64,000 nucleotides of DNA from Streptomyces phaeolivaceus (GCF_009184865.1 NZ_CP045096.1:1116001-1180000); one strand, 5' to 3'. Shown: positions 45,530 to 54,022, counted from the first letter of the stretch. Made by a program: numbers and translations. The notes: generated by a model not told the origin, from the letters alone.

Positions 45530-45960
45530 ATCACCCGTTCCACTCGATGTTCAGCCCTTCCCAGCCACCGTGCCCATCCCGGCTGGTACTACGGCCTCTG
45601 CTGACTTCTGCCCGGTCAGCCCGCACCTTCCAGCACGGACCGTCGGCGCGGCGACATCTTCAGCACAACCGACACCCGGACAGATCTCCCCAGGTAAGAA
45701 CGATCACTGTCCCTGGATCCCCGCCGCGTCTACGCACTGGCCTTCTTGGCAGTGACGGGCTTCACCTTCGCGTGCAGGCTCACCCGACCAGTACGCCTCA
45801 TACACGGTTCGTGTTCCTCGGTACCCAGGTCTCGCCTCGGGCTTCCTCCAGACCCCACCTCACGATGACGCCCTTGCCTCCGGCTCGGGGTTAGCACCAC
45901 CTCTTCCCCCAGGGGACTTCCACCCCCAAGCAACCGCCCATGCTGGGCGCACGCGGCACC

Positions 45961-45990
45961 GAGGCGACCGGCCCGCAGGGCCATCGCCTC
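45961..45990. terminator. Hairpin, probably the original terminator of the reductase gene
   Basis: GAGGCGA..TCGCCTC with inner GGCCC..GGGCC forms a stem-loop 8 bp from the 5' boundary of the intron. Without the intron it would stand about 10-40 bp behind the reductase stop, the place of a terminator. Confidence 0.6.
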
Positions 45991-45991
45991 C

Positions 45992-46042
45992 AGGGGCGCG
46001 GGGAACTGCGCGAGAAGCCCCACCGACCCGCACCCGCCGACG
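45992..46042. repeat. Dispersed Streptomyces intergenic repeat, copy 2
   Basis: GGGGCGCGGGGAACTGCGCG, then AGAAGCCCCACCGACCCGCA. The first part is the inverse complement of the copy near 8621; the second part recurs at 59,577-59,600 (GAGAAGCCCCACGGACCCGCA). Confidence 0.7.
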
Positions 46043-46070
46043 CACAGGCACCCCACCCCACAGGCGCACG

Positions 46071-46110
46071 GCACCACCCATAGGCGCCCGGCACCACCCA
46101 TAGGCGCCCG
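46071..46110. repeat. Tandem 20-bp repeat upstream of the ligase gene
   Basis: GCACCACCCATAGGCGCCCG occurs twice in direct succession, preceded by a diverged partial copy, and ends 26 bp before the ligase ATG. No function is evident. Confidence 0.6.
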
Positions 46111-46136
46111 GCTCAACTCCGTAGGACCATGGCCTC

Positions 46137-47224
46137 ATGCTGCTCGCCCGGCTGGCCCGCACCTCCCAGGAGATCGCCACCACCTCGGCCCGGTCCCGCA
46201 AGACCACCCTGCTCGCCGACCTCTTCCGGGACGCCGAGGCGGACGACGTGCCGATCGTCATCCCCTACCTCGCCGGCCGCCTCCCCCAGGGCCGGCTCGG
46301 CATCGGCTGGAAGGTCCTGGACCAGCGGATCCCCCCGGCCACCGAACCCACCCTCACCGTCCGTGAGGTCGACGCCCGGCTGACGGCGATCGGCGGCACC
46401 ACAGGACCCGGTTCACAGGCCGCGCGCAAGCGCCTGGTGGGCGAGTTGCTGGCGGCGGCCACCGAGGACGAGCAGCGCTACCTCTTCGGCCTGCTGACCG
46501 GCGAGGTCCGCCAGGGCGCCCTGGACGCCGTGGCCGTGGAGGGGCTGGCCGGTGCCACCGGCGCGCCCGCCGCCGACGTACGGCGGGCGGTGATGCTGGC
46601 CGGCTCCCTCCAGACCGTGGCACGGGCCCTGCTGGCGGAGGGCCCTTCGGCCCTGGCGGGGTTCCGGCTCACCGTCGGACGGCCCGTGCTGCCGATGCTG
46701 GCGCACAGCGCGGTCTCCGTCGCCGAGGCCGTGGCGAAGCTGGGCGGCTGCGCGGTCGAGGAGAAGCTCGACGGCATCCGTGTCCAGGTCCACCGCGACG
46801 GCGACGCCGTACGGGTCTACACCCGGCCCCTGGACGACATCACCGACCGGCTGCCCGAACTCACGGCCGCCGCGCGGGAGTTGCGGGGCGATCGGTTCAT
46901 CCTCGACGGCGAGGTGATCGCGTTCGACGGGGACGGACGGCCTCGGTCCTTCCAGGAGACCGCCGGACGGGTCGGGTCACGGCTGGACGTGACGACGGCG
47001 GCCGAGCAGGTGCCCGTCTCCCCCGTCTTCTTCGACGCGCTGTCCGTGGACGGCCGGGACCTCCTGGATCTGCCCTGCACCGACCGTCACACCGAACTGG
47101 CCCGGCTCGTCCCCGAGCCGATGCGGGTCCGCCGCACCCTCGTGACCGACCCCGCCGATCTGCCTACCGCGGAGCGCTTCCTCGCCGACACCCTGGAACG
47201 CGGCCACGAGGGCGTCGTGCTGAA
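46137..47224 (+). pseudogene. ATP-dependent DNA ligase, 5' part (interrupted)
   Basis: The first 362 codons of an ATP-dependent DNA ligase. The N-terminal DNA-binding domain (about residues 1-180) is followed by the adenylation domain with the active-site Lys210 in EEKLDGIRVQ (motif I, KxDG), motif III LSVDGRDLLDLP region and motif IV GHEGVVL. The expected motif V (WLKVKP) and the OB domain are missing here and are found at 54,017-54,473, behind a 6.8-kb insertion. The frame runs 72 codons into the element to a stop at 47,441. A protein without motif V and the OB fold should be inactive. A second, NAD-dependent ligase normally supports growth in this genus. Confidence 0.88.
47219..47224 (+). 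repeat. Left direct repeat GCTGAA of the insertion
   Basis: GCTGAA is present here in the ligase sequence and again at 54,017-54,022. It is the presumed 6-bp recombination core or target duplication. Confidence 0.8.
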
Positions 47225-47251
47225 TTCCCTGTTGAATCTGCGTGTTGAAGC
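47225..47251 (+). repeat. Left terminal inverted repeat of the trio element
   Basis: TTCCCTGT, 7 unlike bases, then GCGTGTTGAAGC. The same two blocks occur inverted at the other end with an 8-base spacer. Confidence 0.85.
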
Positions 47252-47272
47252 AGGTCAGCAGGGAGGTTCGTG

Positions 47273-48811
47273 GTGTCAGGGTGGCGTGTCTACTGGGTGT
47301 CGGCGAGGCGGGTCGTCGAGGCGACCCGAGTGTCGGCGCTGGGCGGCTGGGAGGACTTGGAGGAGCGCGAGACACGTGCGGGGATCCGGCCAGGGACTCC
47401 GATTCTGTTGTCGCCCAACTGCCAGGTCGACGGACGGCTGAGCCAGTTTCTGGCCCGTTCGTCGTTTTCCCGGCTTGAGCCGGAGTCAAAGCGGAACTAT
47501 ACGACCGACTATTGCGTCTTCTTCGATTTCCTGTGGGTCCGGGGCAAGAACTGGGATGAGGCAACTTCCAGCGATCTGTGGGACTTTGAGGACTGGCGGA
47601 CGAGGTCTATTCGCAATCCGGAGAAGGTCGGCGGCGCACGTTGGAACCGTGGCCTCGCTGCTTTGGGTCGCTTGTACTCGTGGGCGGTCAAGCAGCAGTA
47701 CGTGTCCGTGAGTCCGATTGAGACGCGTGAGGCGATCGGGCGGCACGGGCAGATCGTGGAGGTGCCTGCCGCCCGGGCCAAAGACGCGAGGTCCAGTAAT
47801 GTGCGCTGGCTGACGCCCAGGACGTTCCGTCGGTGGGTAGACGTTGGCTTGCGCGGGTTCTCTGCCGACGGGGTTCCCGACGCGGCCTGGGCTGGTCGCT
47901 TGGCGGATCGAAATTCGGCCTTCGCCAATCTGTTGTTCTCGTCCGGGGTTCGGCTTACCGAGGGGGCCTCTCTACTGACACTGGAGATCCCGAATTTGAC
48001 GATGGACGAGCGCCGGTACTATGCAAGTCGGCTTGCTCCGGTGGTAACGAAGTCGAAACGTGCTCGAACCTTTTACGTCGCGAGCCCGGTCGTGGGTGAG
48101 ATAGAGACGTACTGTGAATCGACCCGGGCGGCAAGCATCCGCCGGGCCCAACGTCAGGGAAGGTATGAAAGACTTCCGCAGCTGCGTCTTGTGACTTCGG
48201 TCTCGGGGCACCGCATGAAGGTTCTCCACTGGCGCGACCGTGACGGAACGGTCGGAAAGACGGCACTGGCACAGGCAGGTGTCGAAGAGCGGGCTCTTCT
48301 TTTCACGGAAGGACCCGACGGTCCCGAGCCTCTTTGGGTATGGCTCAACGAGTCAGGGCTACCGTTTCAGCCGTCGTCGTGGGAGGGAATATTCCGCACC
48401 GCTACGGACCGGTGCCAGAAGGTTCTGGCCAAAACGATCGCTGAACCTCCTTTCTGCACCCCACACATGTGTCGGCATTCTTTCGCTCTCTACATGCTGG
48501 TTGTGCTTCACCATGTCATGGACGTCCGTCTCGGCCTGACACCTCAAGAGCGCCGGGACTTCCTTCTCCTTTATGGAGATCCGTGGCGCATGGTCCAGGA
48601 CCTACTCGGGCACGCGGACGTCGAAACCACCCGCAAGATCTATCTGGCACCCGTTTCCGACCTGCAATTGCACTCTCTGATTGCCACGCCTGGGCGAGCA
48701 TCAGACGACTCGACTGACTCGGCAGTTGACGACGTATCCTGGATTCTCGCCCAACTCGCAGCGGAAACTAGCCGGATTCAGGACCTGCGCGATGATTGGG
48801 CAGTCCTGTGA
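47273..48811 (+). CDS. Tyrosine recombinase 1 of the trio
   Basis: A 512-residue tyrosine recombinase. GTG 47273 is six bases behind GGGAGG; GTG 47270 is the alternative. A SAM-like N-terminal core-binding domain (about residues 40-180) precedes the catalytic domain with all main residues: Arg227 in SSGVRLTEGASLL, His398/Arg401 in HMCRHSFAL, His447 in LLGHADVETT and Tyr457 in RKIYLAP. It cuts and rejoins DNA through a 3'-phosphotyrosyl link. Its start is only 48 bp inside the left end, and no promoter is obvious there, so it may be read from the ligase promoter. The stop overlaps the second gene. Confidence 0.9.
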   Translation: MSGWRVYWVSARRVVEATRVSALGGWEDLEERETRAGIRPGTPILLSPNCQVDGRLSQFLARSSFSRLEPESKRNYTTDYCVFFDFLWVRGKNWDEATSSDLWDFEDWRTRSIRNPEKVGGARWNRGLAALGRLYSWAVKQQYVSVSPIETREAIGRHGQIVEVPAARAKDARSSNVRWLTPRTFRRWVDVGLRGFSADGVPDAAWAGRLADRNSAFANLLFSSGVRLTEGASLLTLEIPNLTMDERRYYASRLAPVVTKSKRARTFYVASPVVGEIETYCESTRAASIRRAQRQGRYERLPQLRLVTSVSGHRMKVLHWRDRDGTVGKTALAQAGVEERALLFTEGPDGPEPLWVWLNESGLPFQPSSWEGIFRTATDRCQKVLAKTIAEPPFCTPHMCRHSFALYMLVVLHHVMDVRLGLTPQERRDFLLLYGDPWRMVQDLLGHADVETTRKIYLAPVSDLQLHSLIATPGRASDDSTDSAVDDVSWILAQLAAETSRIQDLRDDWAVL

Positions 48812-50541
48812 GCCGGCGAGGGCGGAAGGCCGCGTTGCCGACGGAGTCACATCACCGGCCAGCCCCTCGTCAGCACGATGGGCTGAAAGTCGAGCATCGC
48901 GACAAGAAAGGAAACATCGACACCTTCGAGTTCGACCAGCTTCCGGTAAGCGCTGAGCTGCAACACGCCTTCGCACGGTGGTTCTCCGAGAAGTGTGCTC
49001 CAGGGGGCGGTTGGGACTCCCTCAAGTCCAGCCGAGCCATGTGGTTCTACCTTCTCGCGTTCGGTCGCTTCTGCGCCGGACAGGATATCCCGCCTCAGAG
49101 ACTTGAAGACCTCACGCCAGCTCTGTGGAACAGATGGCGGATGCGTCGGCCTGAGGGCATCTACGGTTACCACCAAGTCACCTCTCTGGGCGGCTTCCTG
49201 CGCAAACAAGCGGACCTAAGCGAGGCGACGAGATCCGCGATGGCCAAGCGGCTTCCAACTGTCAGGACCAAGGAGCAAGCACTGGCCCCGGACGAGTTTC
49301 AGGAGGTACGTGCGGCGGCCCGGAAGATATTCCGCTCCGCCCACCTCAGGATCCAATCCAACACTGCACATCTTCATCAGTGGCGCGCTGGTGCCTTCGA
49401 ACCGCAGAGCCGGGATTGGCTCATCGGGGAAGCCTTGGACGCCCTTACCCGGACCGGCTACGTTCCTCACATCCGCCGCGACAATGGCTGGAAGCGCAAT
49501 CTTCCGCAGTACGTCACCGCGCTCGGGGGCGACAACGCCCAGTGGACCTGGATGCGCCTATTCCTGAGCCGCGCCGAAGCATATGCGCTGTCTGTTCTGC
49601 TTGTCATGGAGTTCGGGCTGAACGCGACGGTCGTATCAGACATGTGCACACCGCGGGCCATGTCCGACAGCGGATCCGGGGGATTCCCCACCTACCGGAT
49701 GGAGTTGGAAAAGCCAAGACGGGGCGCGGGGCGTCATTTCGAGACGAGGAACGTCACGGACGGCGGTGCCGACACCCCGGGGAGACTGATCACACAGGCA
49801 CTGGAGGCGACGTCTCACGCTAGAGCTTTCGTCACTGCTGCCGACAACAGCCTCGACTTCCTCCTCGTCTGGCGAAACTCCCAGCCGGGGTCGAGGAACC
49901 TATCTCCCGTCACACCGTTCAGCATCGGACTCACGAAGAATGCTGCGGACTGCTGGCTGAACGAAACCGGCCTGACTGGTGCGCCCCTGCGCAGGATGCG
50001 CAAGACAGTGAATGCACTGCATCGTCGAGAGCCCGGTCAGAACAGCCAGGAAACCCACGACAGCGTCTACGTCCTCCCCGAGCCCCAGGTTCAGGAAGCC
50101 TCCGTCCCGATCATCGCGAAAGGGGCCGAGAGCGCCCTCGCCCATGCTCAGCAGGTCGTCCTGCGTGCGCAACTGGCCGCGTCCGCCGAGGCCGGCGGGC
50201 AGGAGACGCCCACCGCGGACTGCTCCGACTACGAGAACAGTCCGTTCAGCACACCGGGAATGGGCTGCAATGCCTCGTTCTTGATGTGTACGGCCTGCCC
50301 GAACGCGCGGATACACCCAAAACATCATCCCCGCTTGGGATATCTGCATCGCTCGATAGCCAGTCTGCGCTCCGTTCTGGGAGACGAAATATGGGCAGAG
50401 GAGTGGGGCTCTCCTTTTATGCGCCTGGAGGACTTGAAGGCTCGGCTGGGTGACGCTATCTGGACTGATGCGTCGGCAAGAGTCTCGTCAGGCGACAAGG
50501 AAGTCGTCAAGCGACTCCTGGAAGGACAGTACGATCTGTGA
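48808..50541 (+). CDS. Recombinase-like protein 2 of the trio, active site incomplete
   Basis: A 577-residue protein starting at the overlapping GTGA. The layout follows a tyrosine recombinase: N-terminal core-binding-like region with FLLAFGRF-type helices, then RAEAYALSVLLVMEFGLNATVVSDM where box I Arg would be expected (here Asn-Ala), LRRMRKTVNALHRR in place of HxxR, and ETHDSVYV which may correspond to the H...Y end. A Cys/His-rich tail (GCNASFLMCTACPNARIHPKHH) may bind zinc. The protein therefore probably has a structural or DNA-recognition role beside its active partners. The family is inferred from gene order and these remnants. Confidence 0.68.
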   Translation: MSRRGRKAALPTESHHRPAPRQHDGLKVEHRDKKGNIDTFEFDQLPVSAELQHAFARWFSEKCAPGGGWDSLKSSRAMWFYLLAFGRFCAGQDIPPQRLEDLTPALWNRWRMRRPEGIYGYHQVTSLGGFLRKQADLSEATRSAMAKRLPTVRTKEQALAPDEFQEVRAAARKIFRSAHLRIQSNTAHLHQWRAGAFEPQSRDWLIGEALDALTRTGYVPHIRRDNGWKRNLPQYVTALGGDNAQWTWMRLFLSRAEAYALSVLLVMEFGLNATVVSDMCTPRAMSDSGSGGFPTYRMELEKPRRGAGRHFETRNVTDGGADTPGRLITQALEATSHARAFVTAADNSLDFLLVWRNSQPGSRNLSPVTPFSIGLTKNAADCWLNETGLTGAPLRRMRKTVNALHRREPGQNSQETHDSVYVLPEPQVQEASVPIIAKGAESALAHAQQVVLRAQLAASAEAGGQETPTADCSDYENSPFSTPGMGCNASFLMCTACPNARIHPKHHPRLGYLHRSIASLRSVLGDEIWAEEWGSPFMRLEDLKARLGDAIWTDASARVSSGDKEVVKRLLEGQYDL

Positions 50542-52601
50542 CCGTTTCCGTTCAAGAGGTCTACTTCTATCCGGCTCCGGATGCTGATGCCATTCTCCCC
50601 GGTCTGATAGCCGAGGGTTTCACCGGACCGATACCCCGCTTCGGAGACCGGTCCTGGAATCTGGCTGGCCTGGCGCACGGGCCAGGGACATCAATCGAGA
50701 CGATTCATTGGGATCGCTTCCCTGTCTCGTTTCAATCAGAGCTGCGTTATCTGGTCTGGTTGCTGATCAACACATCGCTGCCCACAAGCTTTCTGATAGG
50801 AAAGCCATCCCGTTGGCGAACCACGGTGTCTCCAGGCCAGGTCTATCCCATGGCTATGAAATGGCGGGCCTTCTGCCAGTGGCTGGAGGAATCAGGTCAT
50901 GCCTCGCTGCGCGATTGCACTCCTGAGAATTTGCGAGCGTATGCCCTCCATCTTGGAAGCCGAGGCCAGCCACGCGTTTCCGTCCAGAAGGTGCTGGCCT
51001 CTATCACGCGACTGTGGGCTCTCGACTCTTCGAATCCCTTGCCTATCGGGATCTGCGAACCACCGTGGCTCAGTGAAGGAGCCGATGACTTCCTTCCAGC
51101 CGGATCGTCCACTGGCGAGAACGTCACCGCCCCGATCACACCTCAAACCATGGGCCCATTGCTCATCTGGGCCCTCCGCGTGGTCGACGATTTTTCCGAC
51201 GACATCCTTCGCGCCATCGACAGGAGGGAAGAGATACTGACCCAAAGTGAACTGACACCTTCCACTCCAGCGGGTGGGGCTGCGCTTGAGGAATATCTAA
51301 GAGGGCTGATAACTGCCGGAATATCGCCGCCCAGTATGGCTGCCGGAAACCGGAGTGGCCTCGCGGCAAAGTACATCTCCTTCGTGACAGGTGCTTCGAT
51401 TCGCCAGGTCCACCGTCAGGTTATCGAAGGGTCTTGGAGGGATCATCTTCTGTCTGCCAGCGGACCAGCTCCAGTCCTCACTGAGGTAGTTGGACAAATC
51501 GATGGACTTCCATGGACGGAATTCATCGACTACTCGGAGGTTGAGGCCCTAAGGCGCCATCTGCTCACTGCCGCTTACGTAGCGGTCTCGTACCTGACCG
51601 GAATGCGCCCCCGCGAAGTTCAGGGACTCGAAAAGGGATGTTGCCCCGATCCGAGGTCAGGACGGCACCTAATCTACAGCCGCGTCTTCAAGACGGCACT
51701 CGACGACGAGGGGAATCACGTTCCTCAAGGTGTCCTACGCGATGTGCCGTGGGTTGCAATTGACCCGGTGGTCAAGGCTATTCGCATCGTTGAGCGCCTG
51801 ACCCCGGAGGGATATTTGTTCGGCGGCGTTATACCAGAAACGATGAACAAGAGGATCGAAAACTTCACCATGTGGGCTTCGGACCTTGCCAAGCGTTTTG
51901 GGCGCCCTCATGAGGTGATCCCAGCTGACAAGTACGGAGCTGTCGGGGTATCACGTTTTCGTCGAACGTTGGCCTGGCATATAGCAAGGCGTCCGGGCGG
52001 CCTGGTCGCACTCGCTATTCAGTACGGACATATGCGTACTGCCATGAGCGTCGGATACGCATCCCGAAGTCGGGACGGGATCCATGACCTCCTGGACGTT
52101 GAAACGGCCCTGTCGGTTGCCGACACTCTCGCCGCGCTCAACGATGACTTGGCGAACGGTGAAGGAGTATCTGGTTCAGCAGCTCGGAGAGCGATCAACG
52201 CGGCCCAGCATGCCCCTGAATTCTCCGGATCCGTGGTCACCGCACGGCAGGCTCGTGCACTTCTTCAGAACCCATCACTGGCGGTCTATGACAACCCATC
52301 GGCCATGCTCATGTGTGTCTATAAACCCGACCGGGCGCTCTGCAATCGTGTCACCAACAGAGAATCGCCTCGCCTGGACCGATGCGTCTCGTCATGCTCG
52401 AACGTGGCACGGCTCGATAGCCATGCCCGGCTCATGAGGAAGGAGGCAGAATCCCTGAACGGGCAAGCCCTCAACGTTCCAGATCCACTCGGTCATCGAA
52501 TGCGCGCCCGAGCCGACCTTCTTCGCGCCCAAGCCGACCACCACGACCGCTCTCGCGTCATCCTCAGTGACCCTTTGAGTTCCAGCTCTGATCAGGCATG
52601 A
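50538..52601 (+). CDS. Tyrosine recombinase 3 of the trio
   Basis: A 687-residue recombinase that begins at the GTGA overlap. A long N-terminal part (about 1-330) contains a core-binding domain; the catalytic domain has Arg357 in LTGMRPREVQGLE, SRFRRTLAW with Arg475 (Ser472 stands where HxxR has His), His498 in IQYGHMRTAMSVGYAS and Tyr507. A Cys-rich stretch (ALCNRV, RCVSSCSN) and an Arg-rich tail follow. The RFRRT..H and QYGH segments resemble the large recombinase of Tn554-type elements. Its last 10 bp overlap the 3' end of the convergent methyltransferase gene. Confidence 0.85.
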   Translation: MTVSVQEVYFYPAPDADAILPGLIAEGFTGPIPRFGDRSWNLAGLAHGPGTSIETIHWDRFPVSFQSELRYLVWLLINTSLPTSFLIGKPSRWRTTVSPGQVYPMAMKWRAFCQWLEESGHASLRDCTPENLRAYALHLGSRGQPRVSVQKVLASITRLWALDSSNPLPIGICEPPWLSEGADDFLPAGSSTGENVTAPITPQTMGPLLIWALRVVDDFSDDILRAIDRREEILTQSELTPSTPAGGAALEEYLRGLITAGISPPSMAAGNRSGLAAKYISFVTGASIRQVHRQVIEGSWRDHLLSASGPAPVLTEVVGQIDGLPWTEFIDYSEVEALRRHLLTAAYVAVSYLTGMRPREVQGLEKGCCPDPRSGRHLIYSRVFKTALDDEGNHVPQGVLRDVPWVAIDPVVKAIRIVERLTPEGYLFGGVIPETMNKRIENFTMWASDLAKRFGRPHEVIPADKYGAVGVSRFRRTLAWHIARRPGGLVALAIQYGHMRTAMSVGYASRSRDGIHDLLDVETALSVADTLAALNDDLANGEGVSGSAARRAINAAQHAPEFSGSVVTARQARALLQNPSLAVYDNPSAMLMCVYKPDRALCNRVTNRESPRLDRCVSSCSNVARLDSHARLMRKEAESLNGQALNVPDPLGHRMRARADLLRAQADHHDRSRVILSDPLSSSSDQA

Positions 52602-53350
52602 GTGGTGGCCGGCCGTACGACGGTCAGACCGCACCGGTACGGCTCATCAAGCTCGCCATCGGGGAAGAGCCGCGCAAGCGCGGTACGGTTCGCGTCGAGG
52701 AGTTCTGTCCGCTCGACGGGGTCCATGACCACGAAGTGCGAGTGGGTGGCGAGGTTGCGGACGTGCTCTTCGACGGTGATCCGGCGCGACCACGTGATCT
52801 CGCGGGTAGCCACCCTGACCGGAAACGAAGCAAAGAGCTCGGCCACAGTCGTCGGGAAACCGCGAGTGAAGGGCGCGAGCCGGTCCTCCTCCGCCGCGAT
52901 CCACGGGACGCTGACGTCGGCCTGGTTCCACCACAGGGCCAACACGCCGTGCGGGCGCAGCACACGCAGTGCTTCGGGGACGGAGCGGGCCGGGTCGGTC
53001 CAGTGCCAAGCCTGGGCGTAGGTGATCACGTCGAACCTGCTGGCGGCGAAGGGCAGTCGGTTCCCTTCACCCCGCACCAGCGGAACCTCCAGCTCGGCCT
53101 GGCGCAGCTCCGCGGCCATACCGGCGCCCGGCTCCAGGGCGACGACGCGGGCGCCGCGTTCGCTCAGCAGCCGGGTGGCGATGCCGGTGCCAGCCCCACA
53201 GTCCAGCACGTCGGCGTCGGCCAGCGCTCGGCCGGCGAGTTCCTCTACGGCGTCAAAAAGGGCTGGTGGATAGCCCGGGCGGGTCGCAGCGTACTGCGTG
53301 GCAACGGTATCAAAGGACAGGGCGCGGGCTTGGTTCACGTGGGATGCCAT
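52592..53350 (-). CDS. Class I SAM-dependent methyltransferase, element cargo
   Basis: A 252-residue methyltransferase. ATG 53350 (MASHVNQARALSFDTVATQY) is preferred to a longer frame. Motif I is VLDCGAGTGIATRLL (about residues 48-62), with the acidic residue of motif II in VVALEPGAGM, and FDVITYAQAWHWTDP as motif IV (Methyltransf_11/25 type, as in trans-aconitate or ubiquinone methyltransferases). It is unrelated to DNA methylases and lies against the recombinase direction. It may be a passenger giving a small-molecule modification trait. Its composition is more GC-rich than the trio. Confidence 0.85.
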   Translation of the reverse strand: MASHVNQARALSFDTVATQYAATRPGYPPALFDAVEELAGRALADADVLDCGAGTGIATRLLSERGARVVALEPGAGMAAELRQAELEVPLVRGEGNRLPFAASRFDVITYAQAWHWTDPARSVPEALRVLRPHGVLALWWNQADVSVPWIAAEEDRLAPFTRGFPTTVAELFASFPVRVATREITWSRRITVEEHVRNLATHSHFVVMDPVERTELLDANRTALARLFPDGELDEPYRCGLTVVRPATTHA

Positions 53351-53551
53351 ACCCGCGATCTTTGCGGGCGGAGGGTGGAGTTGCCAACGGTGCACAGCGA
53401 GATCGGCGCCTAAGCGCGTGCAGTTGCCCGGGCCCTGGTGGCTGGGCAGCGAGACGGTGAGTCGTTTCGTCGGCTTCGAGAATCACTGCGCAACTGCGCC
53501 CACCGGGTCCCGCCGAATCCGGGATCCCAAACAGAAATTTAAGGAAACAGA

Positions 53552-53953
53552 GTGAGTCCCACACACGACGAGCGCATCCGCATTAAAGCGGCCATGGAAC
53601 GAATCCTCACTGGAGAATCGGAGAACTCAAGCGGCGCTCTAACCATCGTCGCTCTGGCAGTAGAGGCAGGAGTTCCGAGAAACGCGCTCACCCAACGGCA
53701 CCTCGACCTCAAGAACCTCTTCTACCAGAAGGTGCGAGCCCTCGGCGGCACTCCAGACAGCGAACAACGCCTCCGCCGGGAGGTCGCCAGGTTGAAGCGA
53801 CTACGGAAGGATGATGCGGAAGAGATCCGACAGTTGAAGGCAGACAATGAAGCTCTCGTCGGCGCCCTCCATCTCGCACAACTTGAAAACGAAGAGCTTC
53901 GCCAGCAGCTGGCAGAGGCCGGGGGCAAGGTGCACGTCATCGCGAGGAGGTGA
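53552..53953 (+). CDS. TnpC-like coiled-coil accessory protein (DUF6262 type)
   Basis: A 133-residue protein from GTG 53552 with AAGGAAAC upstream. The first half has a helix-turn-helix-like segment ([23 protein letters not shown], broken here at about residues 29-51). The second half (about 70-125) is a heptad-rich coiled coil with many Arg, Leu and Glu ([20 protein letters not shown]). Tn554 has a small TnpC protein that steers orientation and efficiency of transposition, and DUF6262 proteins accompany recombinases in actinobacteria. It lies 36 bp from the inner edge of the right inverted repeat, so it may bind that end. Confidence 0.78.
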   Translation: MSPTHDERIRIKAAMERILTGESENSSGALTIVALAVEAGVPRNALTQRHLDLKNLFYQKVRALGGTPDSEQRLRREVARLKRLRKDDAEEIRQLKADNEALVGALHLAQLENEELRQQLAEAGGKVHVIARR

Positions 53954-53988
53954 GGCGTGGTCCTTGACGCTGTCCGTCCGCCGGCCTC

Positions 53989-54016
53989 GCTTCAACACGC
54001 TGAACTTGACAGGGAA
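53989..54016 (-). repeat. Right terminal inverted repeat of the trio element
   Basis: Read on minus: TTCCCTGT, 8 bases, GCGTGTTGAAGC, matching the left end block by block. Confidence 0.85.
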
Positions 54017-54022
54017 GCTGAA
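54017..54022 (+). repeat. Right direct repeat GCTGAA of the insertion
   Basis: Second copy of the 6-bp sequence at 47,219-47,224; joining at this hexamer restores the ligase codons. Confidence 0.8.

Larger units (their letters stand above)
44036..45952 (-). mobile_element. Group II intron with reverse transcriptase
   Basis: About 1,917 bp on the minus strand. The 5' end GTGCGCCCAGCATGGGC is a typical group II intron start (GUGCG). Domain I-like conserved pieces follow (CCCGAGCCGGAGGCAAGGGC, GAACCGTGTATGAGGC), then the RT gene, a domain V hairpin and a domain VI hairpin, ending ..CCTACCCGAT. The 3' end is set at 44036 by the AY rule, with an error of a few bases. The intron is antisense to the reductase gene and ends just after its stop codon; its other side adjoins a terminator-like hairpin. 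Confidence 0.85.
47225..54016 (+). mobile_element. Recombinase-trio (Tn554/RIT-like) element in the ligase gene
   Basis: A 6,792-bp insertion whose base use is clearly less GC-rich than its surroundings across the trio. It carries three consecutive recombinase-type genes with GTGA overlaps, a SAM methyltransferase on the opposite strand, and a small coiled-coil gene like Tn554 TnpC. The ends are inverted repeats with two identical blocks (TTCCCTGT outside, GCGTGTTGAAGC inside). Direct repeats GCTGAA flank it. Deleting element plus one repeat gives 1,539 bp, an exact 513-codon ligase frame. The design shares the recombinase trio of RIT elements and the small third protein of Tn554; I do not recognise a named element. 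Confidence 0.87.

Noticed and set aside
46071..46110. CRISPR-like short repeat
   Set aside because: Only two adjoining 20-bp copies with no spacers.
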